Shown: one piece after another, positions 48,901 to 61,400 of the stretch
How positions within the stretch are numbered: position 1 is the first letter of the stretch
Layout: every line of letters begins with the position of its first letter
Assembly: GCA_003260075.1 (NCBI GenBank)
Contig: QLIY01000145.1
Span: 62,001-126,000 of the forward strand
DNA length: 64,000 bases
Direction: 5' to 3'
Source: Phallusia mammillata
Lineage: Eukaryota; Chordata; Ascidiacea; Phlebobranchia; Ascidiidae
Translations under genes and position numbers: made by a program
The notes under the pieces: generated by a model
Told to the model about the DNA's origin: nothing
Seen by the model: only the letters and a program-made list of their open reading frames with translations
The model's database searches: none

Positions 48901-51900
48901 GTTAAATGTCCCGTTTAACGTTATTTTAGCTCTACAAGAAAATTGCCACAGCCCCTGTAGATTGCCCAAGTACTTTTACGTAACCCACCTGGGTGTTGAG
49001 GTACATCTCCAACGTGCTGATCGGCAATGTGTTGTCAGTACACAATGACGTGTTGATGTAATTTCCATTCGCTCTTTTGCAGCAACTTTCAGGCCAATGT
49101 CCGGTCAAATACATGTTACCAGCTGTAATTGAACGTATGCAATGAAGTGTGTGTTTTATACCCAGTGGTGGGATTTAATTTTTTTGTCAGCCAGTTCTAT
49201 CGCAAAAGTCATATTTTTCAGCCGGTTCTGTTACAAAAAGTCCATTGACATAACCAGTAATGCTAACCGGTTCGCTGATCGCATAAAATTTCGTGAGACG
49301 GTTCTATAGAACCGGTGCGAACCGGCTGAATCCCATTTAGTGAGACGGTTCTATAGAACCGGTGCGAACCGGCTGAATCCCACCACTGCTTACACCCTTT
49401 TTGTTGTAGCAACTTAAAAGGTCTTTGGTTGGCCAAATTTCTGGTCAACAATTACATAAATAGATGCATCGATACAAAACATGCCGTTAAGTGGGCGAAT
49501 AAACATATAAAAAAGCTTTAAAACAAGTAGGCTACTTATTCGTCTATTTGAAAGTACTTGCATGATATTATTTACAAAAAAAAACGGTTCATTTCTGGAA
49601 GTTTACAATATTTGCTAAATTACAAGTAATTTTAAAACTTTGACCCAACGAATAATCAGTACTCGAAGTCATTAAATATAAAAGGTACGATTTCATATAT
49701 TTAAGCATCACATGAGATAATTCCTAAACCAGTTAATTGACGCAAAATATAAAAACACAAACTAATAGCAGTCATCCAAATTATCTAACCCTGTCTTGTA
49801 TAAACGCCCTTAAGGCAATGTTCCAAACGCTATCTTACCAGCAGTGGTCAAGTTTTGTGTCAAGTTGTTAGTTGAGTTATCCATCGTTGGCATTGTGACT
49901 GTTAGAGGCATCGTGGTCACTTCAGGTGCTGTTGTTGCGTTAGGACTCAATGTTGGCGTTTGTGGATTGTACAAGGCGTAATCGGCGGTCCCGTTATAGC
50001 CACAGCATTCGAACTAGATTTCACAACTTGCGATGTTAAATGATACCTTATTACTAATAACTTAAAGCGTGTGATTTCACAACGAGTCAGTTTCGGGCAG
50101 GTGAATACAGAACAGTTTATATGACGTGTATTACAATTGATTCACTCGGTTAGAAACTAATGTAGCAACATTTCGCCTCTTGCAGCTAATGCAGACACAA
50201 ACTTGTCCATGATGACCAAACACTATAGCACCATACAAAAAGAGACACATATTACTTTTAAAGATGGTTATAAGAGCTGTTTTTTATGGTGTTTACAAAA
50301 ACAAGGTAACAAATATTGGACGAATTTCACACAATCAATTATATAATGCAGCTTGTATCTGGTAAAAATAACAATTGGTAAACAAGTCGGACAGTTGACG
50401 GACAAGTTCGTATAACTTGGCAATTTTTGAATATTAGTGCTAAAATATTTTGGAGGGAAAATTGTATTGTTGTTAAAACGTATGACGTATGCCTGAATCT
50501 AAGACCTAACCCACTTAAATTACCAAACAATGCAAATCTGACCATCTTGACCCAGTTACGGAATTTGTATCAATAGAAACCATTAAAGTGGCACTGATGA
50601 CCCCACTTAAGTAATATTTGACGCTTAAGTATCTATACATCACTATCTGAATATGTTTTTATAACTCACATATTGCTGAACAAAATCCACGACTGCCTGT
50701 TCATTGGCATTATTGCCATATCCACGCACTAGAAGACCAAGTTGCATCTCAATCTGTTGCGAGACACCCTGAAAACAATAAAACAGATATTTTGTAACAC
50801 GTGGCATAAACTAAATCTTTCCGTACGTTCAATCATAACAGTAATGAAACGTCACAATGTCTATATTGTTCAATCCGTATTCTAAGAAACAATCTCTTTC
50901 GCTGGTGGTAATTGTTTATTTTGCACTTCGTAACGATACATATGTCTGAAATTAAACCTTGTTGCAAGAAAACTTGTTTCGAGGTCTTTCTCTAAACTTT
51001 CACTGGGTTTCGTCCATTTATTTCACTCTTATAATGATGCCATTTTTGGTAGATTGCAAAATATCAACGTTGTCGAAATTTTATACTTCTATACAGTTAA
51101 ACCAGTGGTTCCCAAACTTTTTCATATTTTTTTCAAAACGGTCCCTTTGCCATTATTTCGAGGGCTCGCGGTCCTTAAGCTTAAATGTGTATTTCAAAAA
51201 ACGAAAGTTGATTGCAGGATTTTAGCTAGTTATGCAAAATTGCGCATAACAATCATCCAAAGACAGCATATGACATCACAAACAGGACAAAAACATTACG
51301 ATTGTGCGCGAACAATTGCATTTTTGATAGTTGTCATTCAATAAAGGCCATTGTTTAGCAATGGAGACAGTCGATTCTCAATTCTACTTTGATTTAAACT
51401 TATTTAGTGGCACAAACTGACGCCAAATAAGATTATAGAATTACTTCAACCGCTTCGCGGTCCCCCCAAAATTGCCTCACGGACCCCTAAAGGACCGCGG
51501 ACCCCAGTTTGGGAACCGCTGAGTTAAACGAAAGTTAACTTGTTTTAATGAAAATACGTCTGCATTACCACATGTAGGGAAATTAGTTTTTTAAAGTGAT
51601 TAAGTGCAGTGTGTGACAAATTTTTGGGAAACACTAAACTATTGGCACTTCGCAGATAAATTTCTACTAAAACTCAATGAAACTTCGACACGTCACGTTT
51701 TTGTACGTCATCGATTTGTCAGGACTCTAAGTTTTCATAGTAGGGCGCGGTATTTCCCTTATAACGCGTGTTGTGGTTTAGTGGCTGACAACATATCCTG
51801 CCACGACGCAAGACAGGATATAAGAAAATTCTGTGCTTGGCTGATCCTATATGTTACTATCCATAGTGTGGTAAATGTATGTATCTACATGTACTTCTGC

Positions 51901-53274
51901 CCTATAAACAATGTTTTAATACATCACATAACATTAACCTATTTTGGTTCAATACAAATTGAATATTATCCTAGAGGCAATTTCCTAGCGGCATCAGTTA
52001 CAATGAGATTATTTTGCGAATTAAAGCAATCGGTACCTACAACAATGCAGAAATATCCTCATGTGTTGATCAAAATATATCATTACACCAACACTAACCG
52101 TCATAAGAAATACGTAGTGCGAATTTGCTAGAAAGTCCCGATATGTCTTACTCTAATGCATGTCATTATTTTTCTGGGAAGCAACCGGAAACGCAACCGC
52201 TCTATATCACATGCTAATGGTTTATATGTTCTCAAACTTTTTCCTTTTAGGGTTTCGATAGTAGGTTTTACCTCCAAGTTTCATTACATATTTTCCTAAC
52301 TTTCATTTACCGACAACGAAAGTTAATTAATACTTCCTTTAAGTAATATCCCCGACTGCGGCTCTGCCCTAAACACATCCCATTCGCAGGTGTCCAAATA
52401 TATCAATGTGATGTTGCATATTGCATATACTTATTTCTTTACCTGAGATCCCAAGACGAATGCAGCTATACCAACCGCTATTTGGCCGACGAAAAGTAGA
52501 AGCAGAGACACGAAATACTGTAAACAAAAACACACAATTAGATTCTGACAGTTGTTGTTGTGAAACATAACACGAAATTTTAAGTTTTTTGTCTAAGGTA
52601 GGTTATTGTTGAAATGCTCGAAGCAGAGTTGTAAGTTGTCTGGTTCGAGACGGTTTCGGGCTTTTGTTTGAATAAAACGGGCCAGATTTGGGCCTAAACA
52701 CACACTCTCGGCATCATTTGAGTCGCAGTTTCACCAACTTTCGAGTCTTTTACGGGCTGTGTCTGAAAAAATCCCCTCTTTCAAATTTTAAAATTCCGGC
52801 CTTGGGAGGATTACTCCCCGGTGGGGAACCACTGTTGTAGATCATTAGTGATTGTTTACAACTAAAAGTAGAATGACAACTTTGCTACTCTGTTGTGCCG
52901 TTAATATTAATTTAATTGAGAAAACGTCAAAAACAGTTTATACCTCATTATGGTAACGCTTTTGACTATAGCTTGGTGTGTTGTTAGTTTTGAATAGAGG
53001 TTTACAACAATTTTGAAACAGAGGAGGAAATGGGTAAAGACTCGTGGATACGTACAACCGAAAGTTTCGAACTGCATTGGGTTGCGCAAATAGAAACACA
53101 ATTCGGGAAAGTTTTATTCAACTTGCGAAACTAACTGACGTTGATCAAAACCAATGTCCATTCGTCAAACATGTTGTTTCTTAGTACGATGTATTTAATA
53201 AATGGTGACCAAGTTTCATCTTGTGAAGCGTAAAAACATGTATTTAAATAGCTTGACATGTATCTCAACTAACC

Positions 53275-53365
<91 letters not shown>

Positions 53366-54390
53366 ATGCACAATTGACAACGTGGTATTATTCAAACTGT
53401 GAAACTTCAAAAGTTTTGCTAAATTTGTTACAAACTTATATTCAAGAAATCATGGTAATTTTGATTTGTTCGCGTGGCCAAACCGATTTGACCTTTCTGT
53501 TTTGGCTGAATCGTTTTAAACATGCATGAATGCTAATGGAATAGTAAAAACATCGAACGTTAACAATCTAGTTTATGACGTACACTTCGGTTTTGTTTAC
53601 GTGTGAATAATGGATGAATAGTTAACTGTGACGTAACAAGGCAACAGAGACACTGTGTGTGTTTTAAAAATTACAGCATGGGTTATGTCGGTGAATTAAT
53701 AATGGATACTAATGTGAACGCAAATGGGTACTGGGCGATTGTGTGGGAATAACATCAGAATCATGTTAAATGTGTTGAATTCTGTCCACTGTAAATGCAT
53801 TAAATACAATACAGTAATATTGCAAACTAATTTGAAAAAAATAGTGCTTACCACACCCAGTAGGTCTCTGCTATCAGAAATTGCTCCACAACATCCAACG
53901 AACGATATGAGAAGGACAAGGGCTCCTAGAGCAATAAGTCCTACTCCTATACCTCCAATTTGTGTGGATGTAATTGAGTTGTTGATGGTTTTTAGTGTGT
54001 TTTGAACTACATCCATAAATTGGATTAACATTCCTCCAGCAAACATCGCGGCTCCAGCCATCTAAAGTTTATGAAAATATGTTAATTGGCAATTCTATGA
54101 GGCATTTGATTTAGTGGATTGGCTACACTGGCGGTCATTGGTGAAATAAAGAACATTATTTAGCCTACAATAGTGAAAGGCCTGCTGGCCGTTAGCATAG
54201 GCTTGTAGTGGTTCGGAATAAGTACAGAATCCCTATAGTCACTTCACAGCGTTTGAAACCAGTTTGTTTGAAAAACTATCGAAAATACATCATTTTATTG
54301 AATAGATAAACATGAAATAACAATACATCTAACACTTACCAGACAAAGAACGTTGAACGATATGAACACAACCTTAACACAGCCAGCCAT
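45995..54390 (-). CDS. Tetraspanin with Thr/Asn-rich large extracellular loop
   Basis: Minus-strand exons: 54390-54340, 54061-53852, 52517-52443, 50768-50670, 50013-49839, 49122-48989, 48075-47992, 46042-45995. The joined frame is 291 residues. It has four membrane spans: about 6-32, 57-77 followed by FVGCCGAISDSRDLL, 88-109, and 259-284. The large loop has the CCG motif (Cys148-Cys149-Gly150), PESCC (214-218), Cys231 and Cys250, so six cysteines. Between CCG and PESCC lies an unusual stretch of about 55 residues rich in Thr, Pro and Asn with several N-glycosylation sequons (NGT, NAT, NST, NLT). Tetraspanins organise membrane microdomains with integrins and other partners. I cannot place this one in a named subfamily. 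Introns contain two hAT MITEs, gaps and an 86-C run. Confidence 0.92.
46275..46852. mobile_element. hAT-type MITE, CAGTGTTTYATACCGG ends
   Basis: Begins CAGTGTTTTATACCGGAACG and ends, inverted, CAGTGTTTCATACCGGAACG. The 8-bp flanks TCTTAAAC and TCTTAAAG match at 7 positions. Repeated CGTTCCGGTATT words fill both arms. The left end appears twice because a gap overlap (G run 46324-46335) falls inside, so the true length is shorter. It lies in the last tetraspanin intron. Confidence 0.85.
46861..46990 (+). mobile_element. tRNA-like SINE fragment
   Basis: GGGTTCGAATCCCACCGCAG matches the T-arm of the SINE at 39645. The downstream tail differs apart from a shared TTAATTCGGTAT word. It abuts the hAT element on its left. 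It lies in the last tetraspanin intron. Confidence 0.5.
47857..48430 (+). repeat. Three gaps with redundant small contigs
   Basis: Bases 47857-47967 recur at 48190-48300 between G runs at 48179-48188 and 48302-48311. A second short block (about 48312-48364) recurs at 48377-48430 across 48365-48376. Tetraspanin exon 7 (47992-48075) lies in the uninterrupted part. Confidence 0.85.
49163..49388. mobile_element. hAT-type MITE, CAGTGGTGG family, copy 2
   Basis: Same family as 11436-11670. Ends CAGTGGTGGGATTTAATT and (inverted) CAGTGGTGGGATTCAGCC. The flanks TTTATACC and CTTACACC match at 6 of 8. The right arm contains an internal tandem duplication of about 45 bases (GACGGTTCTATAGAACCGG unit). 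It lies in a tetraspanin intron. Confidence 0.87.
51103..51521. mobile_element. hAT-type MITE, CAGTGGTTCCCAAAC ends
   Basis: Begins CAGTGGTTCCCAAACTTTT and ends, inverted, CAGCGGTTCCCAAACTGGGG. Perfect 8-bp target duplications AGTTAAAC lie at 51095-51102 and 51522-51529. It lies in tetraspanin intron 3. Confidence 0.92.
53276..53361 (-). other. 86-C run, probable sized gap in a reversed contig
   Basis: A pure C run in tetraspanin intron 2, the only long C run. If G runs mark gaps, C here implies that this scaffold piece was reverse-complemented after filling. No duplicated flanks were seen. Confidence 0.6.
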
Positions 54391-55636
54391 CTTGCTTTCT
54401 TCACACACAAAATCAGGAGTATATATTACTTATACAATACGATACAATGAGACACAATCAACGGTAAATATACAGATTTCAAAGACCTACAAATCACCTA
54501 AATGTAAATTTATTAAATCACAATAGCAATTGTTTGTTTGGAATCTCCCAATAAATGGAAATTAGGTCATAGCACAGTCGTTTTTATTTGAAGTATGCAA
54601 AATACCGCTACGAATTTATAACCCAGGCAGTAAGTACTCAAAAGAAACGTTCTTTTTCCGTCTTATTTATTCCTGTAGTAATTTCTCGAGGGTAACGCAA
54701 ATGCTATGGTAATTGGAAACAAAACAATACATTCCAAATAAGAGTCCAGGTATGCTAAACTCACTACCAGCTAAATATAAATTGCATCATGAAAATCGGC
54801 CACTGAATAAATTTAGTACATACGCATGTGACATTGATTTTATAGAACTCTTGCCAGAGTGTTCGGGACAAGACAGTAGCAACTATTTGTAAACTGTATA
54901 CGGAAGCATAAGCATACGGCGTATACTTCGTCTTTAATTTTACTATACTTTTTTTTACATAGGCTAACAACCTAAAAACGTACATGACTAGCCTTACTTT
55001 AATACTAACTCGCTTAACATTATATGCTGTAAGTACAGAAGCATACAGTCTGCTCTAGTTTCGTTTAGGTCGTCTCTGCGAAGTCCAAGTAGCCTACATT
55101 TCGCTGAAGTAAATTTCAACTAATCGCTTATTTTATTTCCCTATGTGACTCAGCCAGCAAAGACTTATTGCACTAATCTTATCTGAGCTGAATTTCCTTC
55201 TGTGATTCAAGCTTCCTTAACAAAACAACATACGCTGCTCGAACCTTATACTGCTTGTGAGTAATCTGTTTCTTCAACACAGCTCTTAACCTCTTCAATT
55301 TACGTCATATTTGATCTCCTTCCGCACCGCGTTCAGCATCACGCAGTTGGTAAGAATGTAAACCCGACTGTCGCGCGTCACAGGAAAAGACCACGCCGCA
55401 TGTACGTTTAAGCTGGGACATTGAATTCACATATAAGCGAGCAGCGCTTGATAATGCTTTCTCTTTCCTTTCCTGTCTGATGCATTATTCCGAAAAAGGT
55501 TAAAACGCCTGTATGATACTTACTCATATTAAAAACCAATAAACTGCTCAGCTAAACGTCAGTTTGGTGTCCATTTTTAACGCCAAACAAATAGAATAAC
55601 TATGATAAACAGTAGTAAATGTATGAAACCTATAGC

Positions 55637-56017
55637 CAGGGTTGCCATACCGTCCTTATTTCTAAGATTTGTCCTTATTTTGAAGGGCTATGTCTTAGAA
55701 AAGTTCATTGTCCTTATTTCTAAGAAATGTCCTTATTTTTGACTTGAGTCCTTCTTTTGTCTTATTTTCAACAATTGCTGGTCAAATCCCTGCTACAAGT
55801 AAAAGTAAATCTAGACCTGAGTTGTTGTGAGATGCATAAAGTATTTTCTACGAACAAGAAGTGACTGAAACAGATTTTTTCTGGCCAAAATATTGCATGT
55901 GATATGTCACGGCTCGTATAAATGCAAAGATTTGTTCAAAAACGTTTGTTTTGTTGCATATGAAAATTTAATTTTTCGGTTGTCCTTATTTTTGGTTTTA
56001 AGTCGCTGGCAACCCTG
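55637..56017. mobile_element. hAT-type MITE, CAGGGTTGCCA ends
   Basis: Begins CAGGGTTGCCATACCGTCC and ends, inverted, CAGGGTTGCCAGCGAC. Perfect 8-bp target duplications CCTATAGC lie at 55629-55636 and 56018-56025. The interior carries repeated GTCCTTATTT words. Confidence 0.93.
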
Positions 56018-56710
56018 CCTATAGCACATTCTAGATGTACATGTTGACCCTAATTTAAATCCGTTCAATCCATACGTTAACGGTTAGTCAATCCACCCAC
56101 TAATAATAACAACAAACCAAGCTAACCTTATAAGCAATACCAAATGTTTGGAAGCAGAAACACCCACCACAATCTTGCGTAAAACTGAAATGTCATGTAA
56201 AAATATTCTGAATTACTACTATATATAGTCCTGTGTTAACCATGTTACCGATTTGCGTTGTCCTGAACGCAGCGAACTCTGATATTGGACTGTATATTCG
56301 CAATTTTTTTAAACTCGGTTACCCTTCAATTTAAAGCTTTTCAAATCGAGGTTTATATGGACCAAATGGCCCGTGGTATCTTTTTAGGTAACCCACTGGA
56401 TGTTTTGAAATTACTTCACTTCTCGAATTTTTACTGTTTAAAAGAAATCTATTTCCAACGAAAATGCCTGCTGTTGTAAATGCTAACTAAAATAAAAGAG
56501 AATTGTTTTCCCCGGACTGTTGGTCTATGGCCGGAATAGAGTTAAGAACCACTGCATTGAACCACTTTGAAAGACACAAGTTACTTTTACTTTTTCTTAA
56601 TCATCCGATCACTTAAAACTGTTGCAAACACTAAGTCCAAACAAGTGGGTAGCGACTACTATATAGCAACGTGTGTGCGCGTGACATTACTAATCATGCA
56701 ATAATAGGAC

Positions 56711-57667
56711 CAGAGTCGGGCCGGGTCGGGCTTAGGTTTCTTTAAAAAACGGGCTTGATTCGGGCGGTACCGGATTAAGGGTCTGCTGGCCTGTAGGCAC
56801 ATTTTATAAGTGGCCCGAAAATCAGGGTTGCCAACTAAAAAATTAGAATAATCAGTGTTGCCAAATCATTGTCACAAAGATCGTTGTTGCAACTATAACA
56901 CAGGGTACCGTGCAAAAACTTGATCATATGCCTAACTAAATAACAAGTTTGCGCGTTTTGGCGTTTGAAAACGCGTTAACTAGTTTTTGGAGGTCAATCT
57001 TACGGAGTAGATCGCTTTCAATACACAAAATAATTATTTTGAAAATATGACTAAATTTCTACTGATTTTAAAGTGGCCTAGATTTTTGACTGGCCTATAG
57101 GCACGTGACTACTTTGCCTAATGGTTAATCCATAACTGGATTCGGGCTTGACTTTACACTCTGCGTCAGTATATTTTTTTAATAAATTAACTATAGCTAT
57201 AAAGTAGCCAGTTGCTGGACTTGACGTAATGTCAAACAGCCCTAAAACGCCTTGTTCAAAACCATTTGTCTATTATTGTCTAGTGTGTTTGTTGTCTCGG
57301 TCTTTCGGGCTTCTCAAAAACGGTAGAGCTACTAACACCATACGTTACGCCTGATCCAAAAGTGCTTAATTTTCGATAGGTGGCGTAAAGAGCTGAATTA
57401 TTTATTTAGCGGCTATAAATGGGTTGGGTTGGGAAATATTTACATAAAACTTTTACATTAGTAACTAATTTTTTGGGTTAGTTTTATTGAATTTTAAGTG
57501 CTAATACCTTACCCCAACCCTAATAGCCCTAACCGTGAGCATTTTTTGAGACATACCGTTTTGAAAATTAAGCACTTTTGGATCAGGCGTAACGTATGGT
57601 GTTAGTAGCTCTACCCTCAAAAACGATTCTGGTTCGGGCTCCTATTTCAGGCCCGTTTGCAACTCTG
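56711..57667. mobile_element. Composite hAT-like element with nested insertions
   Basis: The left end is CAGAGTCGGGCCGGGTCGGG and the right end, inverted, is CAGAGTTGCAAACGGGCCTG. Both arms are rich in CGGGCTT words. The flanks AATAGGAC and ATAGGGAC match at 6 of 8. A foldback element is inserted at 57322-57615, and a second insertion probably lies near 56770-57130. Confidence 0.55.
57322..57615. mobile_element. Foldback/MULE-like MITE with 53-bp perfect ends
   Basis: The terminal 53 bases are perfect inverted repeats (GGTAGAGCTACTAACACCAT... to ...GTGCTTAATTTTC). Perfect 9-bp target duplications CTCAAAAAC lie at 57313-57321 and 57616-57624. Long inverted ends with a 9-bp duplication are typical of Mutator-like elements. 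It interrupts the right arm of the element at 56711-57667. Confidence 0.92.
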
Positions 57668-58474
57668 ATAGGGACCGAATAGGGTAAATCATTTGTCAAC
57701 TCGTCTCTAAGGTTAGTTAAAACTTAAGTTTACTTATATTTAACACAAACCGTGGAAATTTATTGCTTAGAAGTAACCCCCCGACATGCTTCTGTGCTCG
57801 GTGGCGCTTTCTACCGGTTGTTTCCAAATCACTCGTTACTAAACTTTCTGTATTAAAGACTTTAAATCTTAATTTGTAGCTGGATATTAGTGTGGCCAAA
57901 GCAGTCCAAAACTTGCAAAATAAAGTAAACCAACCGTTATTTGAAGTAGTCAAATGGAATCTTTATATTTGTGTTGGACTTGTCAAGCTAGGTGTATTTT
58001 GGCAAGTAATTTAGTGAAGTAGATAAAAGTATAATTTTTGCTAGAAATAGTATAAGAATAACTATCCTTATAGTTTGGAAATGAAAAAAAAATTCCCACT
58101 AACAGAATAAATTTACACATACTCCCTGCAGATAGAAATCTTACAGGATACGATTTCTATGGCATTCATTTCGTCAGCAAAAATCTTTGGCGTAAGGAAG
58201 GATTTGCATGATTTTCATATTTTTACAAATACTGTATTATGAATTCAACATAACAGTTTTACATATAACGCTGGTAACTTTGTCGTGATTTTACCAATCT
58301 TGATTTTAACCACTCCTTTACATTTTACACCTAAGTTTCGATACGGAAGTAAACTATCTTGCCGTTTATTTTCAGTACTGTTACGTTTTGCTATTGGACA
58401 ATAACCACGTTTTTGACGGAAATATTGGCCTCGGCCTACAGCAGAATTGTGTTTGTTAGAAATTTGTCAATACA

Positions 58475-61400
58475 ATGTCTGTAGCAAGCGACACAAAACC
58501 GTTTGACGATGGTGAGTTTGACAAAATACGTTTTCCACGGTTTTCAGTTTAATTAACATGCAACTTGCCTCACCTTTTCTGTACAAATACATTGTTGTTA
58601 CCGTAGTTTTATTAGTAGCGAAAAATCTATTCTTTAGTACAGTCCATATTACTTTATAATACAAAGCCAGTAAAAGGGCAAAAAAATTATAACTTACTGT
58701 ACCTATTTAAACTGTTTAAGTTGCACATACATTTAATGCAAAGAGTTTTCAGTTGGAAATCTGTTTCCAAGTGATTTTTAAAAAATCCCTTTTCAAACAC
58801 GTTTATTAATAAAGAAACAACTTTTGTTTAATTTCTTTTTGTAGGCACCAAAAATCCCTCCAAGAGCTCCGGAGAAACAGCAAAAACCAACACATCAACA
58901 ACTGGGGAACAACCTCAGCAACAGAACAAAACTCATCCTTTCGTAACTCCTGGTCCAACTGCTGAACAATCTGCATCACAACAAACATCACAACGACCAT
59001 CACAGCAGCCAACACAACAAAACCAAGGCTTTTCTATCAATAGGCAGTATCAGGGAAACACACCAATGGAAATTAAAGCTGCCAGTGAAAGTAAGTTCGA
59101 CTAAGTATGTAAAAAATTACAAACATCTTTTAGGACTGTTTTTTGGCATTGCAATTCCCATTCATGTAGGGTTCTTTCAAATTTTCTACAGAAAGGATTA
59201 TAGCTGTATCATGCAACATTAAACTGGGGTTTAGGTTTTAAAAAGATTGCCTACTCTTCAGTGCATTTGAATTTGCGAACAACAGAGGATACGGGCGCAC
59301 CACAAATAACCTGTAAACAGTGTTTTTTTTAAGGTGTTTTGGGGGGACCGAAACGGTCCCCCAAATTTCTCCAGCGGTTTCCCAAAAAGCAAATATGGCT
59401 ATTTTTTGGTATTTAAATGAAACACTTGCGGTCTCTTAAAACTACTTAGCGGTCACCCAAACCAAACCTTAAAAAAACCTGCCTGTAAATATTATCTCCA
59501 ATTGTTTTGGGGAAATTAGTATAGAAAACTATTCCTGCACATATGGTTGCAACTGATTCAAATTGCATGAAAAATGACTTCTTTTAGTCTGTCTGATCCT
59601 TTATTTGAAGTTTTTCTTCTTCTTTGAAACAAACAATATTGGCGAGGTCAGTGAAAATAAGTGACCTATCTTCAGGTTGCAATTTAAATTGTTGTACATG
59701 TGATGCCCACTTTCGTGTATGTTTATTATGTGAACATTTCTTTTAGAATTCGGGACTTCCAAACATGTGAAATCTATCTTCAACATCAGGGCATCAAACA
59801 TTAAAAATACGACAATATCAGGAGTGGGAGATGTTGACTTTAAAGCAACTAAGTCTGGTATGTTGACTGCAAAAATTTTGTATCAAAAATCTGTTTAATC
59901 ACACAATAAGTTTAATTGCATGGATATGTAAATCCCTCCATTTGTTAAGAAAATTGTTCGCAACTCACATAGCCTAAAAAATTGGCATTTTAGTTATGCG
60001 ATAGATTCTTTTATATTGTCAATTATAAAATCATGTTGTTTGATAGTTTGATATTACCTTTGTATTTATATGTATATTACTCTAATGACATGATATAATT
60101 AGTGTAATGGCAGGTGCCAACATATTACATTTTCATCACCTTGGCAAAAAACTTCATTTGGTTATACTATTACATTGAAGTTATGCCAGATTTGCCACTT
60201 TTCATTTCATTTTTACTGGTTGTTTTGTCATTTTTAAATCTTAATGAAACAAATTTGATGAATGTTTTTTTTTACTGATTTTAGTGTACAAGGATGGTGC
60301 TGTAAAACAAAATTATGATGTATCTGGTGGCCAGTTTATACAGTCTAATCTTGGTGGAAAAAGTACTTACACCAATGAAGGGTCTAATATTCAAGCAGGT
60401 ATGAAAATTAAGTGAATTTTGCCTATTGTTCCTGTTCATCTCATCTTTTTAGAAAGTTGTCTTTATACAGTTAATTTTTTTTTAGTGTGTAGAGTTTTTA
60501 AATGTCATTTTATTGTCAAATGGCTCTATTTCTTGTGTGTTCTTAACAAGCTAATAAGGGATTTATAACAAGCTTTTATATATATATGTATTTATATGGT
60601 AACAATAATTTGGTGTTAAGCTTTTGAAACCAGTCGAGAGTTGGTATGAAACAAGAGTTATGTTTGGCGGAATTTACTTTCTTTTTTTAGTTTGTTTTGT
60701 ATAGGATTATGCCCTGACATACCTTGTTCATTCTATGTCTGCTGACAAAGTGTCTGCATTTTTTCATGTATAAATTTTAAAGTGTAAAAAACAAATATCA
60801 ACAAACCAGTATTTTTCAGTGGCAGGGTCTGACGGAGCTGCAGGATCTGTAATTGATATTCCAGAATATCCCCCTTATACACCAGAGCAAGTGGTGATAA
60901 AGCTTCTAAATTCAGGAGTCAGTACTACTCAGTTGATTAAGTTGCTTGAAAAAGATTATACTGTGACCAACCTTGCCTATGCACTTCCAAAATCCACCCA
61001 GAAAAGAAATGCTATGGTGAATGCCTTGTTACAAGCATCTGTTGCTGAGGAAGTGGTGAGAAAATGTTTGCTTTATTTTGTTGGTCAGGAAGTATTTTTG
61101 AGTCAATTTGAAAGGTTGATCCAAATGGCCTGCGCTTAGTTCAGTATCATATTTTATTAAACCTGTGGGTTGAACTACTATTTTCTGCAATGGCTGTATT
61201 GTACATTGTTGTGTGGTTGTATGCAATCCTAGTGCAGAACATACCCTTCAAGCCTCATTCAAATAGCAGGTCACTTGACTCCATTACCTATGGTTGTTTT
61301 GGTGTTCTTGCCATTTTACAAAGGGTAATGTCAAATTTAAAAATTTCACAATGCAAATAAAATTGCCTTGATTTAGTGTTAATAGGTGTTGTCACATGTG

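Larger units (their letters stand above)
54391..58474. other. Gene-free region with nested DNA elements
   Basis: The divergent interval between the tetraspanin and the gene at 58475. No coding exon was recognised. It contains a hAT MITE (55637-56017), a composite element (56711-57667) and a foldback element nested in it (57322-57615). The rest is AT-rich single-copy sequence, presumably including both promoters. Confidence 0.6.

Noticed and set aside
52785..52835. Half of a hAT element ending GGTGGGGAACCACTG
   Set aside because: No matching left end or target duplication was found, so the borders cannot be stated.
53202..53410. Poly-proline or poly-glycine open frames over the C run and the G runs
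   Set aside because: They only translate the gap filler. No splice sites or homology.
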